Assembly (NCBI GenBank): GCA_030248215.1
Contig: JASANG010000693.1
Location: 217,936 to 281,935, forward strand
Direction: 5' to 3'
Source: Enoplolaimus lenunculus
Taxonomy: Eukaryota > Nematoda > Enoplea > Enoplida > Thoracostomopsidae
DNA length: 64,000 nucleotides
Shown here piece after piece: positions 39,776 through 50,609 of this stretch. Made by a program: the position numbers and the translations under genes. How positions within the stretch are numbered: the first letter of the stretch is position 1; every line of letters starts with the position of its first letter. Below the pieces are notes generated by a model. That model was not told the DNA's origin, made no database searches, and saw only the letters and a list, made by a program, of their open reading frames with translations.

Positions 39776-40537
39776 TCATAAGTTACACCATTCAAGCAAG
39801 ATCATGACATTTATAGTACGCCCATTTATCCTAGTACTATTTAAAGTGACTGTACCCTAATCCCTTGAATACTTCTGAAGCAAATGTTAAAAATTAAAAC
39901 GCGGTCAACGCCTGGAAGTGTAGACAATACCGATATCTAACAGCAAAACCTAAGTATTAGCGCAAGAGTAACTCTAAACCTAAGCCTAAACCTAAAGCGA
40001 AGTCTGTCGCCAAAAACATAGACTAATTACTGCAACAATAATTAGTAACGAAACGTAAACTTAGTCAAACACTAAACGTAAACGCTGATATTAGTCGTTT
40101 ATAAGCTCAAATTATAAGTATGATTAGGACTTGATATTAGCTTATTATTTCTAATATTAACTATATGACGTATTTGAAGTGACTTAATTGATGTTGAATA
40201 AATAATTTCGTTTGAAATGACATCATTTTTTATTTAAAATGACGTCATTTTTGTATTTAAAAAGAGCAAAAAAATAAGTTATTTTATTAAATGTGCAAGA
40301 TGACACCGCGGAGAGTTAGAATAAGCATAAAATTACCATTTTTTGTCAGTAATTAACGAATTTGCGGCCTTTCTTAATAATAGGGGCTCGCTATTTGAAG
40401 ATCACAAGCCGATGGACTTACAGAAATAGGGTTTAGGATAAGCTAAGTTGAAAAATTATACCTAGGTTTAGTAAACAGGCCACTAACACAGGTCACATTT
40501 GTAATTATTAATTTAGTATAAATTTATTTTCCACATT

Positions 40538-40757
40538 GGCCCATATTCTCAAACGCGTATAGCAACTATCATCAGTTAGCCATAGGTTTCCAAATTGACG
40601 AACATCTGCAATTGCCGATCTCAAAATTGGTGCAGAAGTAGGGCAAATCAAACGCGGACAAAGTGCTGAATTTTGACCTTCACCATGCACTGGTTCCAAA
40701 GTTTCAGGACCTATCACCAACTGGTGAGAGGTGCTACACACATTTGAGAATACGGGC
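40538..40757 (+). mobile_element. Inverted-repeat MITE family E, complete copy
   Basis: GGCCCATATTCTCAAACGCG, CAACTATCATCAGTTAGCCA at the left; CCTATCACCAACTGGTGAGA, GGTGCTACACACATTTGAGA at the right. The best preserved ends of the family. Confidence 0.85.
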
Positions 40758-40877
40758 TCAAGGCTTAGGTATATTTAATGACTGTGACTTAGTGAAATAC
40801 CTGTCGAGATACCACACTAACAATTTTTACGAAATCTTCCATACAACAAGTAAAAAATACAAACGTATAATAAATTT

Positions 40878-40956
40878 GGGCCAATGTAAAGAACAAGCAT
40901 ATTTCTAAGCCTTAGTCGTAGCCAAAGCCTCGTTCCGCCCCTGATCTTTACACGGG
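40878..40956 (-). mobile_element. TTAGGC MITE family A, shortest copy (79 bases)
   Basis: GGGCCAATGTAAAGAACAAG and CGTTCCGCCCCTGATCTTTA with CACGGGC: both termini kept, nearly all of the interior gone. Confidence 0.8.
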
Positions 40957-41168
40957 CGTAAATTTGTAATAATTTCTAATTCAATTTTTTCTGTATTACG
41001 ACTATAGGGACTTTGGTTATTTTAACCCTGGATGCTGCCAAGTTTTAAAGGCAACCAAATCCAATGACATAAGTGTATATATTCCTTATATTTTAATTCG
41101 TATCAGTGTACAATTGGTTATAAACAAAAACACAGCTTCGAAGCCGTTGTGACACAATAGCAACTTTT

Positions 41169-41335
41169 GGCCAATCTATAGAACAGGGCCGTAACAGAAT
41201 TATATGCATATTCCAAGCCTAAGCCTAAGCGTAAGAACGAGATTATACCTAAGCCTAAGCGCCTAACCAAAAAGTTAGTCTAAGGCTTAAGTTTACTCGA
41301 TAGCAGTCCCACAGGAAAACGTTCCGTTGTTAATG
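41169..41335 (-). mobile_element. TTAGGC MITE family A
   Basis: GGCCAATCTATAGAACAGGG at the left, CAGTCCCACAGGAAAACGTT and CCG at the right. Confidence 0.82.
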
Positions 41336-41436
41336 ATATTCCTACAGAACTGGACTTTAAACTTCAAATTGAAGTACTGAATAACTGAATAAAAATGTTT
41401 TCAAGGGCAGGATGTCTTAAAGATGTGCGTTCAATA

Positions 41437-41528
41437 TGTATATATGTATATGTATATATATGTATATGTATATATATGTATATGTATATATATATGTATA
41501 TGTATATATATGTATATGTATATATGTT
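41437..41528. repeat. TATATG microsatellite
   Basis: About 90 bases of TATATATG and TATATG units. Confidence 0.93.
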
Positions 41529-41977
41529 TTTCGGTTTTATTAGTTTTATTTCGAAGATAAAATAACGAATTCAAACAGTCGCAGTATATATTTAGCGCAG
41601 CAAATAAAAGTTTTCATGCATAAACACTAGAACGGATATACTAAATTGTGTATTATATATCATGCAATATTATATTAATTGCCGAGTTTCTGCAATTTTG
41701 CAACTTCTGCAATTATTAGCAATAGGTTTTCAAACAAACGAACTGTGTGAGTGCATGAAACATTACGTTAATATAGAAATTTTTTTTATTAATATTACTG
41801 TCAATCATAGATTTGTTTCGCAGAAACTCAGCGTGAAAGCAACCGTTGGTGAACTGAACGAAAAACGCCGAATGCAATTATTAATTTGTCTAAAACATAT
41901 ATAATGCATTTTGCAATTATTTTATAAGCAATTTAACTGCAAATGTGCGTGCATTAGGCCAAGTTACATACTAGCTT

Positions 41978-42292
41978 GATACAGGCTTAGGCTTAAGCTT
42001 AGGCTTAGGCTTAAGCCTAAGCTTCAACTTAAGCTTAAGATCGTTCTTAGACTTAAGCTTGCTATGCTGTAAGCTCAGGCTTAAGCTTAAGCTCATTAAA
42101 CTAGGCTTTAAGCTAAGACTTATGCTTACGTAAGCTTAAGCTAGGTTTTAAACAAAGGCTTAAGCTTTAAGCTCAGGCTTAGACTTAAGCTTAAGCTTGG
42201 GTCTAGACTTTAGCATAAACTTAGGCTTAGACTTACGTTTAGGCTTTCGTTTGCAGCTAAGCTTATGTTAAGCTTAAGCTTATTTAGTAGTT
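41978..42292. repeat. Degenerate AAGCTT/TTAGGC tract
   Basis: About 310 bases almost wholly of AGGCTTAAGCTTAGGCTT-like words, in both orientations, without family A or B termini. Confidence 0.8.
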
Positions 42293-42436
42293 TTTAATCC
42301 TGCAGTTTGAGCGTTTCACATGGCTGTAACATTGGCTTTGTGCATAGCGAGATATGAACCTGGCAAAATTAAACACCATCATATAATACAATGACTGACT
42401 CTGTAATTGGGAGCTTAAAATAGTGATAGGCTTATG

Positions 42437-42595
42437 GGCCAATGTAAAGAACAGGGGCGGAACAGTATTACAATCTTAATCTTAAGCGTAAGCGTAAGCC
42501 TAAGCCTAAGCCAAGCAAAAAATTAGTCTAAAACTTAAGCTTACACCATTTTAGTGCCACAGAAAAACGTTCCGCTCCTGATCTTTAACATGGCC
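42437..42595 (-). mobile_element. TTAGGC MITE family A
   Basis: GGCCAATGTAAAGAACAGGG, CGGAACAGTATTACAATC; right end GTTCCGCTCCTGATCTTTAA, CATGGCC. Confidence 0.9.
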
Positions 42596-42931
42596 CCAGT
42601 ATTATTATCGAAGATGTTGTTTTCGGTCAAACGTATTCAAATTATTAGCTAAAATGTTCACGTTGGCCATTCAGAGTATAAACCTTTTTCGGCAGAATAA
42701 CTGGTTATATTAAATTAATCCCTACCTCCTAAAAATCAATTAACGTCAGAATGTTGAAGTTCAAATATTTAAATTGCTAATTAATAATTTGATTAAAAAA
42801 TTTACATAGCTACCCTTATTTAAAAAACGATATAAACCTTGTTAACTCAGCTCCCCCTTACAAATCATTTTTTTCAACTTAACCCCAACTCATTACGTCT
42901 TGCTCTGCTCCCACCGTGACCGACACCCTTT

Positions 42932-43293
42932 TTACAAACGAGGCGCTTCAGCCTCCTCCGGAAACTCCAACTCCCACAGACGTTTGATGTGTTTGCCCTT
43001 TGTGTCTCGGGGGGCACCAAAGCTGGTGTAACCCTTTTGAGAATCGCCACGATTCCAACCGGCTTGCGAGCGAATGATCGTTTCGCTGATCGCAGTTGAT
43101 TCCGGGGGCAACTCGCAGTCGACTTCGGTCGTTCTCTTGACATCTCGAGGCATACCAAACACCCACATGCCAACTTGACTGTCGTACAAATTTGAACCCA
43201 TTTGATACGGGATCAATCCTTGGCCAATGCGCTCCTGGCGATCGAGTCCAGGGCTGACCGGATTGAGTGTTTCCCAACGGAAAGCGCCCATGC
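42932..43293 (-). CDS. unc-87-like: UNC-87-like gene, exon 2
   Basis: Acceptor TTCTTTACAG. It completes repeat 5 (GMGAFRWETLN), then repeats 6 and 7 and a Glu-rich end, to TAA. Ordinary splice signals and exact phase with exon 1. Confidence 0.93.
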
Positions 43294-45499
43294 CTGTAAA
43301 GAAACGTTGATATAAGCATAAAAGCGCATAATGACAAGAGTGTGCAACTGGATACATTCTGTGTACAAAACAATGGCGTTGTGCATTTGGCCCACCCTCC
43401 GTTATCTGTGGGGGGAGGTAAATGGGTAAATTGTGCAAGTGTTTCCAATTCAATCTTAAGTTGCTTCGATTACATTCTTTAAGCCTATGTTTATTGTGCG
43501 GTTCAAGTGGTTACTGCACCCTAATCTGTGTGGGGGTCAGGCAAAATTAGAACGTGCGCTGGTACATTTTCTACCATGCAAAACCAAAGTAATTGCACAC
43601 TCTTGTCGCTAAGAGTGATGATGGACTCTTAATTTAAGTAAGTATCAATTGAACAAATTAATTTTAATTATAATTTAGCGACAAGTCAAATGCAATTCTA
43701 CTAAATTGTAAAGCTGATACTTTACGTTTATTTATATATTAAAGCTGGAACGCCCCACATACGTATTCTGGGCCAATTTCCAGCATTACTTTGTTTACAA
43801 TAATTTCTTACAAAATACACGTGATTGTTCTTTCTTCAATGAAAGGAAAGTTTGCATGGAAATTTTTGTTGCTTTCGCTAAGTTTTGCGCATTGTGTAAA
43901 GCTGGCAGACTAGTTTATAAAATTTCCCATTCTAGCGAAGCGTGTCACAAGTCAAATTGCAATTATATTAAATTTGTAAGGCTGAAACGTTATATTTGTT
44001 TTCGCTTGGTAAATTTTCTGACCGCGTGTATGGAAATGCGTAAATATAATCTTATAACTAAGCCTAAGCTTAAACCTGATCCCAAAATTAGTCTAAAGCT
44101 TCAGCTTACTCTGTACCAGTTTCGCAGAAAAACGTTCCGTTCCTAATCTATAAATGTAATCCGCATTGTTGGTATGTGTGCATGGTAAATGTGTATAAAC
44201 CATAAATTGCCATACATGTGTACATATACCGGAATATGAAGTTGTTATCGACCACATGGTATAGTGGTAGCATGCTTGACTCGAGTGCAAGAGGGGAGAT
44301 TTTGTATTCCAGGTGTGGTCCTTAACTTAGGGCAAAACTTTGTACACGGGACGAGCGGACCGTGCAGTTCCATCACGCACGTTTATGTTATGTGGTTTTA
44401 CGAAAGTCGTCGCCTATCATTATACTTAAAATCGTGCATCCAATGTAAAGAACAAGGGAGGTACAGTACTATAACCATATTCCTAAGCCTAGGCCTTAGC
44501 CTAAGCCGAAGCCAAGCAAAACAATTAGTCTAAAGCTTATGCTTACTCTATTGCAGTCCCACAGGAAAACGTTCTGCCCCTAATGTTTACATGGACCGAT
44601 CATGCTAAGATTTAGATTTATGAAACTGTCATGCGACAAGTTGTCGATCGACAAATTGGCGTAGCTTCCAAAAGTAACAACAACGTATTCGTGACCATTT
44701 GAACATAAAAAACTAGAATACCTGTCATGCCCTTTTGCGACGCAAATTTGTTGGTTCCGGTCTGTAACGGAAGTACCGATTGATCCGGTTGATCGCATGG
44801 TTTGTCAGGATGTTTTGAATCCAACATTTTTGTCAGCTCGCGTCGATTTGTGCCGAACGAAAGCATTAATTTTTGTGACGCAAACTTGTTTGTGCCCATT
44901 TGAACGCCAATTTCGGATTGATCCATGGACTGGTCGATCAAGTATTCCGGATGTTTGGTATCTTTCATTTTTGTCGTTTCGCGTCGATTTGTACCAATCA
45001 GCGTCATGCCCTTTTGCGAGTCGAACTCATTGGTACCAGATTGAAATCGGACCATTCCCTCGCACGCGAGCAGTTTGTCTTCCGGCAACGGCGTGATGTC
45101 TGCCGGATCACGGTGTACTCCGACACTCTCGCGACAGACGTCACGTCCGGTACCGAAATTGACCATCCCTTTTTGTGAGTCAAACTTGTTCGAGCCAGAC
45201 TGAAGTCGGACTTCCAGATGCGACATGAGTGCAATTTCTTCCGGCAACGGTTGAATGCATTCAGCTTTGATGGGGGTCGTATTGTTACGCGGCCGGCCGA
45301 AACCAGTCATCCCCTTTTGCGAATCGAACTTATTGGTTCCATTCTGCAACGGGATATACGCGTCAGTTTGCCGGAGTTGATCAATGGTCCATCGGCCAAC
45401 TTTTTTGACACCTCCGGCTGAAGCTTTCGCTTGCATTGTCGGTCCTCCGTCGCTTACGGCCGGAGGTGCGCCAATATTTTCTTTGTCTGCTCGAACCAT
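42932..45499 (-). CDS. UNC-87-like calponin-repeat protein
   Basis: Actin-filament-binding muscle protein made of calponin-like (CLIK) repeats without a calponin-homology domain. Two exons (45499-44722 and 43293-42932) join inside a Gly codon and give 379 residues from MVRADKENIG to EEAEAPRL and TAA. Seven repeats are visible at about residues 49-72, 97-120, 149-173, 198-221, 243-266, 287-310 and 334-356, each of the form GTNKFDSQKGM-x-x-FG-x-R; repeat 6 has LYDSQVGMWVFG and repeat 7 has WNRGDSQKGYTSFG, the most diverged. Seven repeats and this length are those of nematode UNC-87, which bundles and stabilises actin in body-wall muscle. The start was chosen at the first ATG of the open frame; no 5' non-coding exon was found. 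The 1.4-kb intron carries five repeats. An additional upstream exon for a longer isoform is possible. Confidence 0.93.
43333..43630. mobile_element. MITE family H in UNC-87-like intron
   Basis: GACAAGAGTGTGCAACTGGA, ACATTCTGTGTACAAAACAA at the left, AATTGCACACTCTTGTCGCT and AAGAGTGATGATGGACTCTT at the right. Confidence 0.7.
43735..43950 (+). repeat. Repeat family K, best copy
   Basis: AAAGCTGGAACGCCCCACAT, ACGTATTCTGGGCCAATTTC, CAGCATTACTTTGTTTACAA and, at the end, GCGCATTGTGTAAAGCTGGC. Confidence 0.7.
44048..44155 (-). mobile_element. TTAGGC MITE family A, right part
   Basis: CTAAGCCTAAGC words, TAAAGCTTCAGCTTACTCTG, CAGAAAAACGTTCCGTTCCT; left terminus missing. Confidence 0.7.
44165..44325 (+). 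mobile_element. tRNA-containing repeat (second copy of that at 12250-12420)
   Basis: Upstream part ATACCGGAATATGAAGTTGT, then a tRNA-like sequence at 44250-44320 with a perfect 7-base acceptor pairing (GACCACA and TGTGGTC), D arm TGGTATAGTGGTAGCA and degenerate B box. The shared 5' flank in two places marks it as a dispersed tRNA-derived element. Confidence 0.6.
44439..44598 (-). mobile_element. TTAGGC MITE family A
   Basis: TCCAATGTAAAGAACAAGGG at the left, CAGTCCCACAGGAAAACGTT and AATGTTTACATGGACC at the right; in the UNC-87-like intron, about 120 bases from the exon. Confidence 0.85.
44722..45499 (-). CDS. unc-87-like: UNC-87-like gene, exon 1
   Basis: 259 codons plus one base. It encodes the Lys/Ala-rich N-terminus, VGRWTIDQLRQTDAYIPLQN and repeats 1-4 and most of repeat 5, stopping at SQKGMT before donor GTATTC. 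Plus-strand open frames here are antisense shadows. Confidence 0.95.
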
Positions 45500-45890
45500 G
45501 ATTGGCGAACAAGATTTTTAAACACCAACGTTTCGGTATTTAGGCAAACTTTTGGCAGTATAGAGGTTTTGCCAGAAACAACGATATAAACCAAACTTGC
45601 TAGACGCGACTAGCAACCTATTTTTTTGGTTATATCTATATTATGGATAGTTGATTAACCAATCTGAAAACAATATGGATACTACAAAACAGTTGCAAAA
45701 GTGATAAATGAAAAAATTATTAGGAAATAAGGGTGCAGGGTGAATCGTCATTCAGATGCGCCAATTGACACACACCAGCCAAGTCTTTCAGCTGTAAAAT
45801 GTGTTTAGCCAATCATAATCGAGCTGCAGACACCGGATTTAACATGGATTGCAGTTGTAATCGTCGACACTTTTGCGTCAGTTTTGCAGC

Positions 45891-46143
45891 TCAACCCCTT
45901 CTCACATTGAGTTGCCTATAGGCAACTCAGCGCAGTGTATATACGGTAAATAATAACAATCGCAACACGTATACATAGTACTAAATCACCACAAGACGTG
46001 AGAGCCCCCTCGGGCTCGAGCGTCAAGCTCCTATAGCTGAGTGGTGATGGTATACGACTCCCACTCCAGTCACTGGAGTTCGAATCCTGGCCTAAAAGTA
46101 GGTCTCAGGGCAAATAGAAAATATTCCTGTGAGAAAGGGTTAA
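45891..46143 (+). mobile_element. TTAA-type MITE family F with tRNA-like module, copy 4
   Basis: CAACCCCTTCTCACATTGAG at the left, CCTGTGAGAAAGGGTTAA at the right. Plus-strand A box TAGCTGAGTGG and B box AGTTCGAATCC. Preceded by GCTCGAGCGTCAAGCTCCTA, a common head. Confidence 0.9.
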
Positions 46144-46270
46144 AGCTTTTATTCACACGGCCAAGTTTTTACCACAAAAACTTACACGTGCAACTTGCAT
46201 GTACAAGTTTGGTTACAAAACAGCTTTGAAGTTTTTGCAGTTGCAAATTATTCACTGGAATTCATGCTAT
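46142..46270 (+). repeat. Repeat family J, half copy
   Basis: TTATTCACACGGCCAAGTTT, ACACGTGCAACTTGCATGTA, CAGCTTTGAAGTTTTTGCAG, then TTCACTGGAATTCATGCTAT where it stops; directly abuts a family F element. Confidence 0.65.
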
Positions 46271-46535
46271 AATACACTAACCACAAATATTTATGAAAAT
46301 ACGGTGGTAGATTGAATGTGGATGTCATTTCGGGAAGAGATAATCACAGGTAAATGGTTTTCGCAAGCGACCGTAACGAACGAGTATATTTTTTGACATC
46401 TGCTCGTTATTCTACAGCCTGTAAGGTGTTTTATTTCGAGTTCTTTCAAAAATTTCGACGGGATATATTCCTCTTATTTCCTTGTTGTATATTCCGCTGT
46501 GGGCCAAGTTATAAGCATTGAAACAGGCGCTACCA

Positions 46536-46745
46536 CACAGCAAAAAATAGTGAGTCAAATTGACTCTCTCCGAAATAGGCTCTACGGGACTACACAAATT
46601 GAGTCAAAATTCGACTCCGGCAGAGTCAAATTCGATTCACTGAGTTGCATGTTTGACTCTGGCGGAGTCGAATTTGACTCAGTTTGTGTAGTCCCGTAGA
46701 GTCTATTTCGGAGAGAGTCAATTTGACTCACCATTTTTTGCAGTG
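46536..46745. mobile_element. Palindromic MITE family C, complete copy 3
   Basis: CACAGCAAAAAATAGTGAGT and ACCATTTTTTGCAGTG; arms with GACTCTCTCCGAAATAGGCT and CGGGACTACACAAATTGAGT and their complements. Confidence 0.9.
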
Positions 46746-47204
46746 CAGACTGTGGGATAATGCTGTGTCGAATTGGTATTCTATCTGAGCCTCAAATATG
46801 TTAAATATTAAAATTATTTAACTTTTCGCCTATGCATAGACCACGTCTTGAAGAAACTCATAAACGTTAGCATTTTAGAATTAGACTTGAGCCTAGTTTT
46901 CTTAGCTTCTAGTTTCTGTTGATCGTTCAACGGTAGAATGTTTAGCGATAGGCATCTTAATGCTTAGACAAGATGATCGTAGTAAACTACCTGGAAACTA
47001 GGCACATGCCAAGCGCTGATTACTGCAAGGACAGCCAGTACAATTACTGGAGGCGTAACAAATTCTGATTGGCGGATATTAAAAATGAAGCAAACTTTGC
47101 TGCATTATGATTGGTGGAAATTATATTTTTGGTGAAGCTTTGGTATTGGAACTCTAAAATCCTGAACCTTTAGACTTTTACATGGTTTTCGACATTAAAT
47201 ATCA

Positions 47205-47558
47205 TGCCATAGTGCATGATACTCTTTAACAAGAGTATGCAACTGGTTACATTCTATGTAGAAAACAATGTACCCAGCGCGCGTTGCATTTTTGGTTTAC
47301 CCCTCTTATTTTGGGGAGGGGGTGGTATCAAAATTTTCATAGATGCTGAAATTCATGTGCTGTTTTCATATACTGAAAAATGGTTCGATTATATTTTCGG
47401 TGTTGGCTGGCGGATACACGTGTAATGAACGTAAAATTGACCCCCCAAAATGTGGGAGGGGGGTAGGACCAAAACGCAACGAGTGCTGGTAGATTTAGTT
47501 CCATTCAAAACAAGGCGTTTTGCATACTCTTGTTTAACGGATCATCCACTCTTGGTGA
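47205..47558. mobile_element. Palindromic MITE family H, complete copy
   Basis: ATAGTGCATGATACTCTTTA, ACAAGAGTATGCAACTGGTT at the left; TTTTGCATACTCTTGTTTAA, CGGATCATCCACTCTTGG at the right. Confidence 0.75.
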
Positions 47559-47746
47559 TAAGTATTGGAACTTTCGGCCAGAGGATGAAACGTTCGAAAT
47601 TTCAATCATTTGTTGCAGATTGCTATACCTGTATGCATATCTGCCAATTTGCAGATTCCAACGTAACTGAGTTTTGGTACAATGATGGGTACGGAATGTG
47701 GATCCTGTAGGGATTAACTGACTAACAACCTATCATATAGATCCCG

Positions 47747-48053
47747 AGTCCCGTGTATACAACAAAGCCGGATCGTCAATTTCAGCTTTAGACGATCTTT
47801 TTTTCTTACGCTTAGGCTTAGGCTTAGGTTTAGGCTTAGGCTTAGGCTTAGGCTTAGGCTTAGGCTTAGGCTTAGGCTTAGGCTTAGGCTTAGGCTTAGG
47901 CTTAGGCTTAGGCTTAGGCTTAGGCTTAGGCTTAGGCTTAGGCTTAGGCTTAGGCTTAGGCTTAGGAATAGGCTCATCCTTAGGCTTGGGCTTAGACTTA
48001 GGCTTAGAAATATGCTTATACTACTGTTCCGGTCGTGTTGTATACATTGGCCG
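47747..48053 (+). mobile_element. TTAGGC MITE family A with pure hexamer array
   Basis: CCGTGTATACAACAAAGCCG at the left, CGGTCGTGTTGTATACATTG, GCC at the right. Positions 47813-47966 are almost uninterrupted GGCTTA, about 25 units, the purest run in the window. Confidence 0.9.
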
Positions 48054-48676
48054 ATCTCGACGCACTGTGAGTTCAACGGTACAAATTCTATGGCTGCAAG
48101 ACGAACGGTTCAAAAGTTATGACCGCTGAAATGATAACGCAAACACCGCATCGATCTTAAAACAAAGCGTCCATATTTGTAAAATGTAACCTTTACCATG
48201 TTTATTCGTTAAAGTCATTTTGTAATCTGTGCATATGTTTATTAGTGAAAAGTTAAACTTGATAAAACCACAGTTTTTGAACCAGGAACCCAACGGCCGT
48301 AAAACAAAACCGACACCGTTCAACTCAGCGCATTGAGATCTATAAAATAAGCGACTTTTCATTAATTTCCAGGAACATCCATATTCTGTCCATCAGCCAT
48401 AGCGGTTCTAATCTCAATCGAGATCTAAAGACGAACTAAAACCCGCAAATATTACATTTGCAACACTAGAAACTGCTCATTTTAGAGCGTATCTTAGTGG
48501 AATATTTCACAAAAATCAGCCAACTAAACAAGTATACTAGAAAACTTGAAATACAAATTTCGACTGTAAACGCATTCGTTATACAGCCGTGTTAGCATTG
48601 TTCAGATGATGTAAGCACAAGATGCTTAAACGGTTTTTTTTTTAATTAAAATAGTTTGCAAGATTTACGGATCATT

Positions 48677-48870
48677 TTAGTTTTAGGGCCGTCTCTGTGT
48701 CTAGAGAGTCTGTGAAACAGTAGGCTTACATTTTAGACTACAGTTTTTTGCTTAGGCTTAGGCTTAGGCGTACGCTTAGACGTACGCTTAGGAATATACT
48801 TTTGCATCGCTTAGACTTAGGCTTTAGGAATACGCTTAATTTACTGTTACGGCCCTAAAAGCAACATTGG
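48677..48870 (+). mobile_element. TTAGGC MITE family B
   Basis: AGTTTTAGGGCCGTCTCTGT at the left (diverged), TTAGGC and TTAGACG words, ACGCTTAATTTACTGTTACG and AAGCAACATTGGC at the right. Confidence 0.75.
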
Positions 48871-48924
48871 CAAGATTTACAATAGTAAATGCGCGAATTT
48901 GAAAACGCAATTTTTTAGGGTTCA

Positions 48925-49040
48925 AATTTTTGGGATTTTTGGTTATCTTCCCCCCCAGCCGGCGTTTACGTAGTCAAATTTAACCTTCTAGGATTTTTGG
49001 TTATCTTCCCACCCAGCCGGCGTTTACGTAGTCAAATTTA
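48925..49040. repeat. Direct duplication, unit about 58 bases
   Basis: GGATTTTTGGTTATCTTCCC, CAGCCGGCGTTTACGTAGTC, AAATTTAA occurs twice in tandem, next to a family N fragment (49038-49110). Confidence 0.85.
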
Positions 49041-49545
49041 AGCGTGAAACGATCACGAGAGATCACGAGAAGCTTAAATATGCAAAAATGTTCAAAATTC
49101 AACCATTTTTGGTCAAACTGGCTGGGGAAAATAACCGAAAAGGTCCCTAATTTTGAACCATACATTGAGGTCTTTGTTGCCAGTTTGGTTTGTACGTCAG
49201 CCATGAGGGGGAACCCTTTTGACGTGAAAACCAAATACTTTGTACGTTCATGATAGAAATTGTAGGCGTATATTTTCAAATGTGTGTAGCATCTATCAGC
49301 AGTTAGCAACAAGTTTACAAAAAAGCCAAAACAACAGCTGTTTTGTTGGATGACAATATACCAAGGAGAAAATATACTTCATCGAGTTCCTGTAGAAATC
49401 TTTGCCGTTAAAAGTTATTCATTTCACAATATTTATATAAGCAAAGAGGGGGCCAAATGGCTCAGCCCCCTCCATGGAAATTTTTTTCCTCCTGCTAGAA
49501 AACTATCAACCTTGCTTGCAAGTCAACGAAAACACGTATATGCCC

Positions 49546-49728
49546 CTCAATGTTACTATGAGAGGCGTAATAGTAGTATGTATAAGCATAATCCTAAACC
49601 TCAGCGTAAAAAGAGTACAGTGTAACAAAGGCTAAGCCTAAGCAAAAAAATTAATATAAGCTTAAGCTTAGCCTTTAGCAATGCCACAGAAAAACGGTCC
49701 GCTCCTGATCTGTACAGGGGTCGAAAAA
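49546..49728 (-). mobile_element. TTAGGC MITE family A/B hybrid-looking copy
   Basis: The left end CCCCTCAATGTTACTATGAG resembles family B, the right end GCCACAGAAAAACGGTCCGC, TCCTGATCTGTACAGGGG is family A. Few CCTAAG words. Confidence 0.55.
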
Positions 49729-49987
49729 TTAAACAAATTTCGACCACAGTTCTATGCACAAGGCGAACAGCCTTTAAAACAATGCTTAGGTGCAATAAAT
49801 ATGGTTGGAAAGAGACGGCACGTTTAAGAAGGAATGCTATATGATACAATTTTGAATTTAACTATAGTCCATCTGCTAAATTCAGGGGTGAGGTTAGAAT
49901 TTTTGTCGGTAGAGGCCCAAACATTACCCTACATGATTACTCCTGTTCTGTGCCGAGCTGAATTTTTCCTAAAATAACTTTTCAGCA

Positions 49988-50147
49988 GGTTCGTAGTCAG
50001 CTCACCTTGCTAGGGGTGATATATAAATTTTCATGAAGGGCCATACAAGAGTTTTCAATGACTTACAAGCGTGGTTGAAAATTTTCTAGACAGGGTCAAA
50101 TTTTTTCCAGGGTAGTCCCCTTTTCCCTTGGATACGGACTCACTTTT
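49988..50147. mobile_element. Repeat family M, copy 1
   Basis: GGTTCGTAGTCAGCTCACCT, GTTGAAAATTTTCTAGACAG and CCCTTGGATACGGACTC; inverted ends and body shared with 53135-53300. Confidence 0.7.
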
Positions 50148-50399
50148 CGGTACCAGTTAGAAAACTTTCTCATTTGAGTTTGTGAGTAATTTTCAACTTT
50201 TTACTCCGGCGCCGCGAACCAGCTGACATGCAATGTTCATGCATTATTTAAGGATTACAATATGGTATAATTCATGCACATGAAACCTGTAAGCATTTCC
50301 CTTTATTTCCGTAGTGTTTTTCAGCGTTTCGTTAACCTCATTTTGTGTCAGATATTAGGCAAAACAGGTGAAATTTCTTGCAAAACACATTTAGTACTA

Positions 50400-50609
50400 C
50401 ACTGCAAAAAATAGTGAGTCAAATTGATTCTCTCCGAAACAGGCTTTTCGCGACAACGCAAATTGAGTCAAAATTCGACTCCACCGGAGTCAAGTTTGAT
50501 TCACTGAACAGAACGTTTGACTGTGGCTGAGTCAAATTTGACTCAGTATGTGTAGTTGCATGGAGCGTATTTCGGAGAGAACCAATTTGACTCACCATTT
50601 TTTGCAGTG
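50400..50609. mobile_element. Palindromic MITE family C, complete copy 4
   Basis: CACTGCAAAAAATAGTGAGT and ACTCACCATTTTTTGCAGTG at the two ends; arms more diverged than in the copy at 46536. Confidence 0.88.

Noticed and set aside
44797-45421. Plus-strand frames antisense to the UNC-87-like exon
   Set aside because: Shadows of a highly biased coding exon.
47813-47966. Interstitial telomere or chromosome-fusion point
   Set aside because: The hexamer run is bounded by family A inverted ends, as in some 30 other copies, so transposition explains it better.
47714-48076. Open frame of 120 codons, minus strand, Leu/Ser repeats
   Set aside because: Translation of the (GGCTTA)n run.
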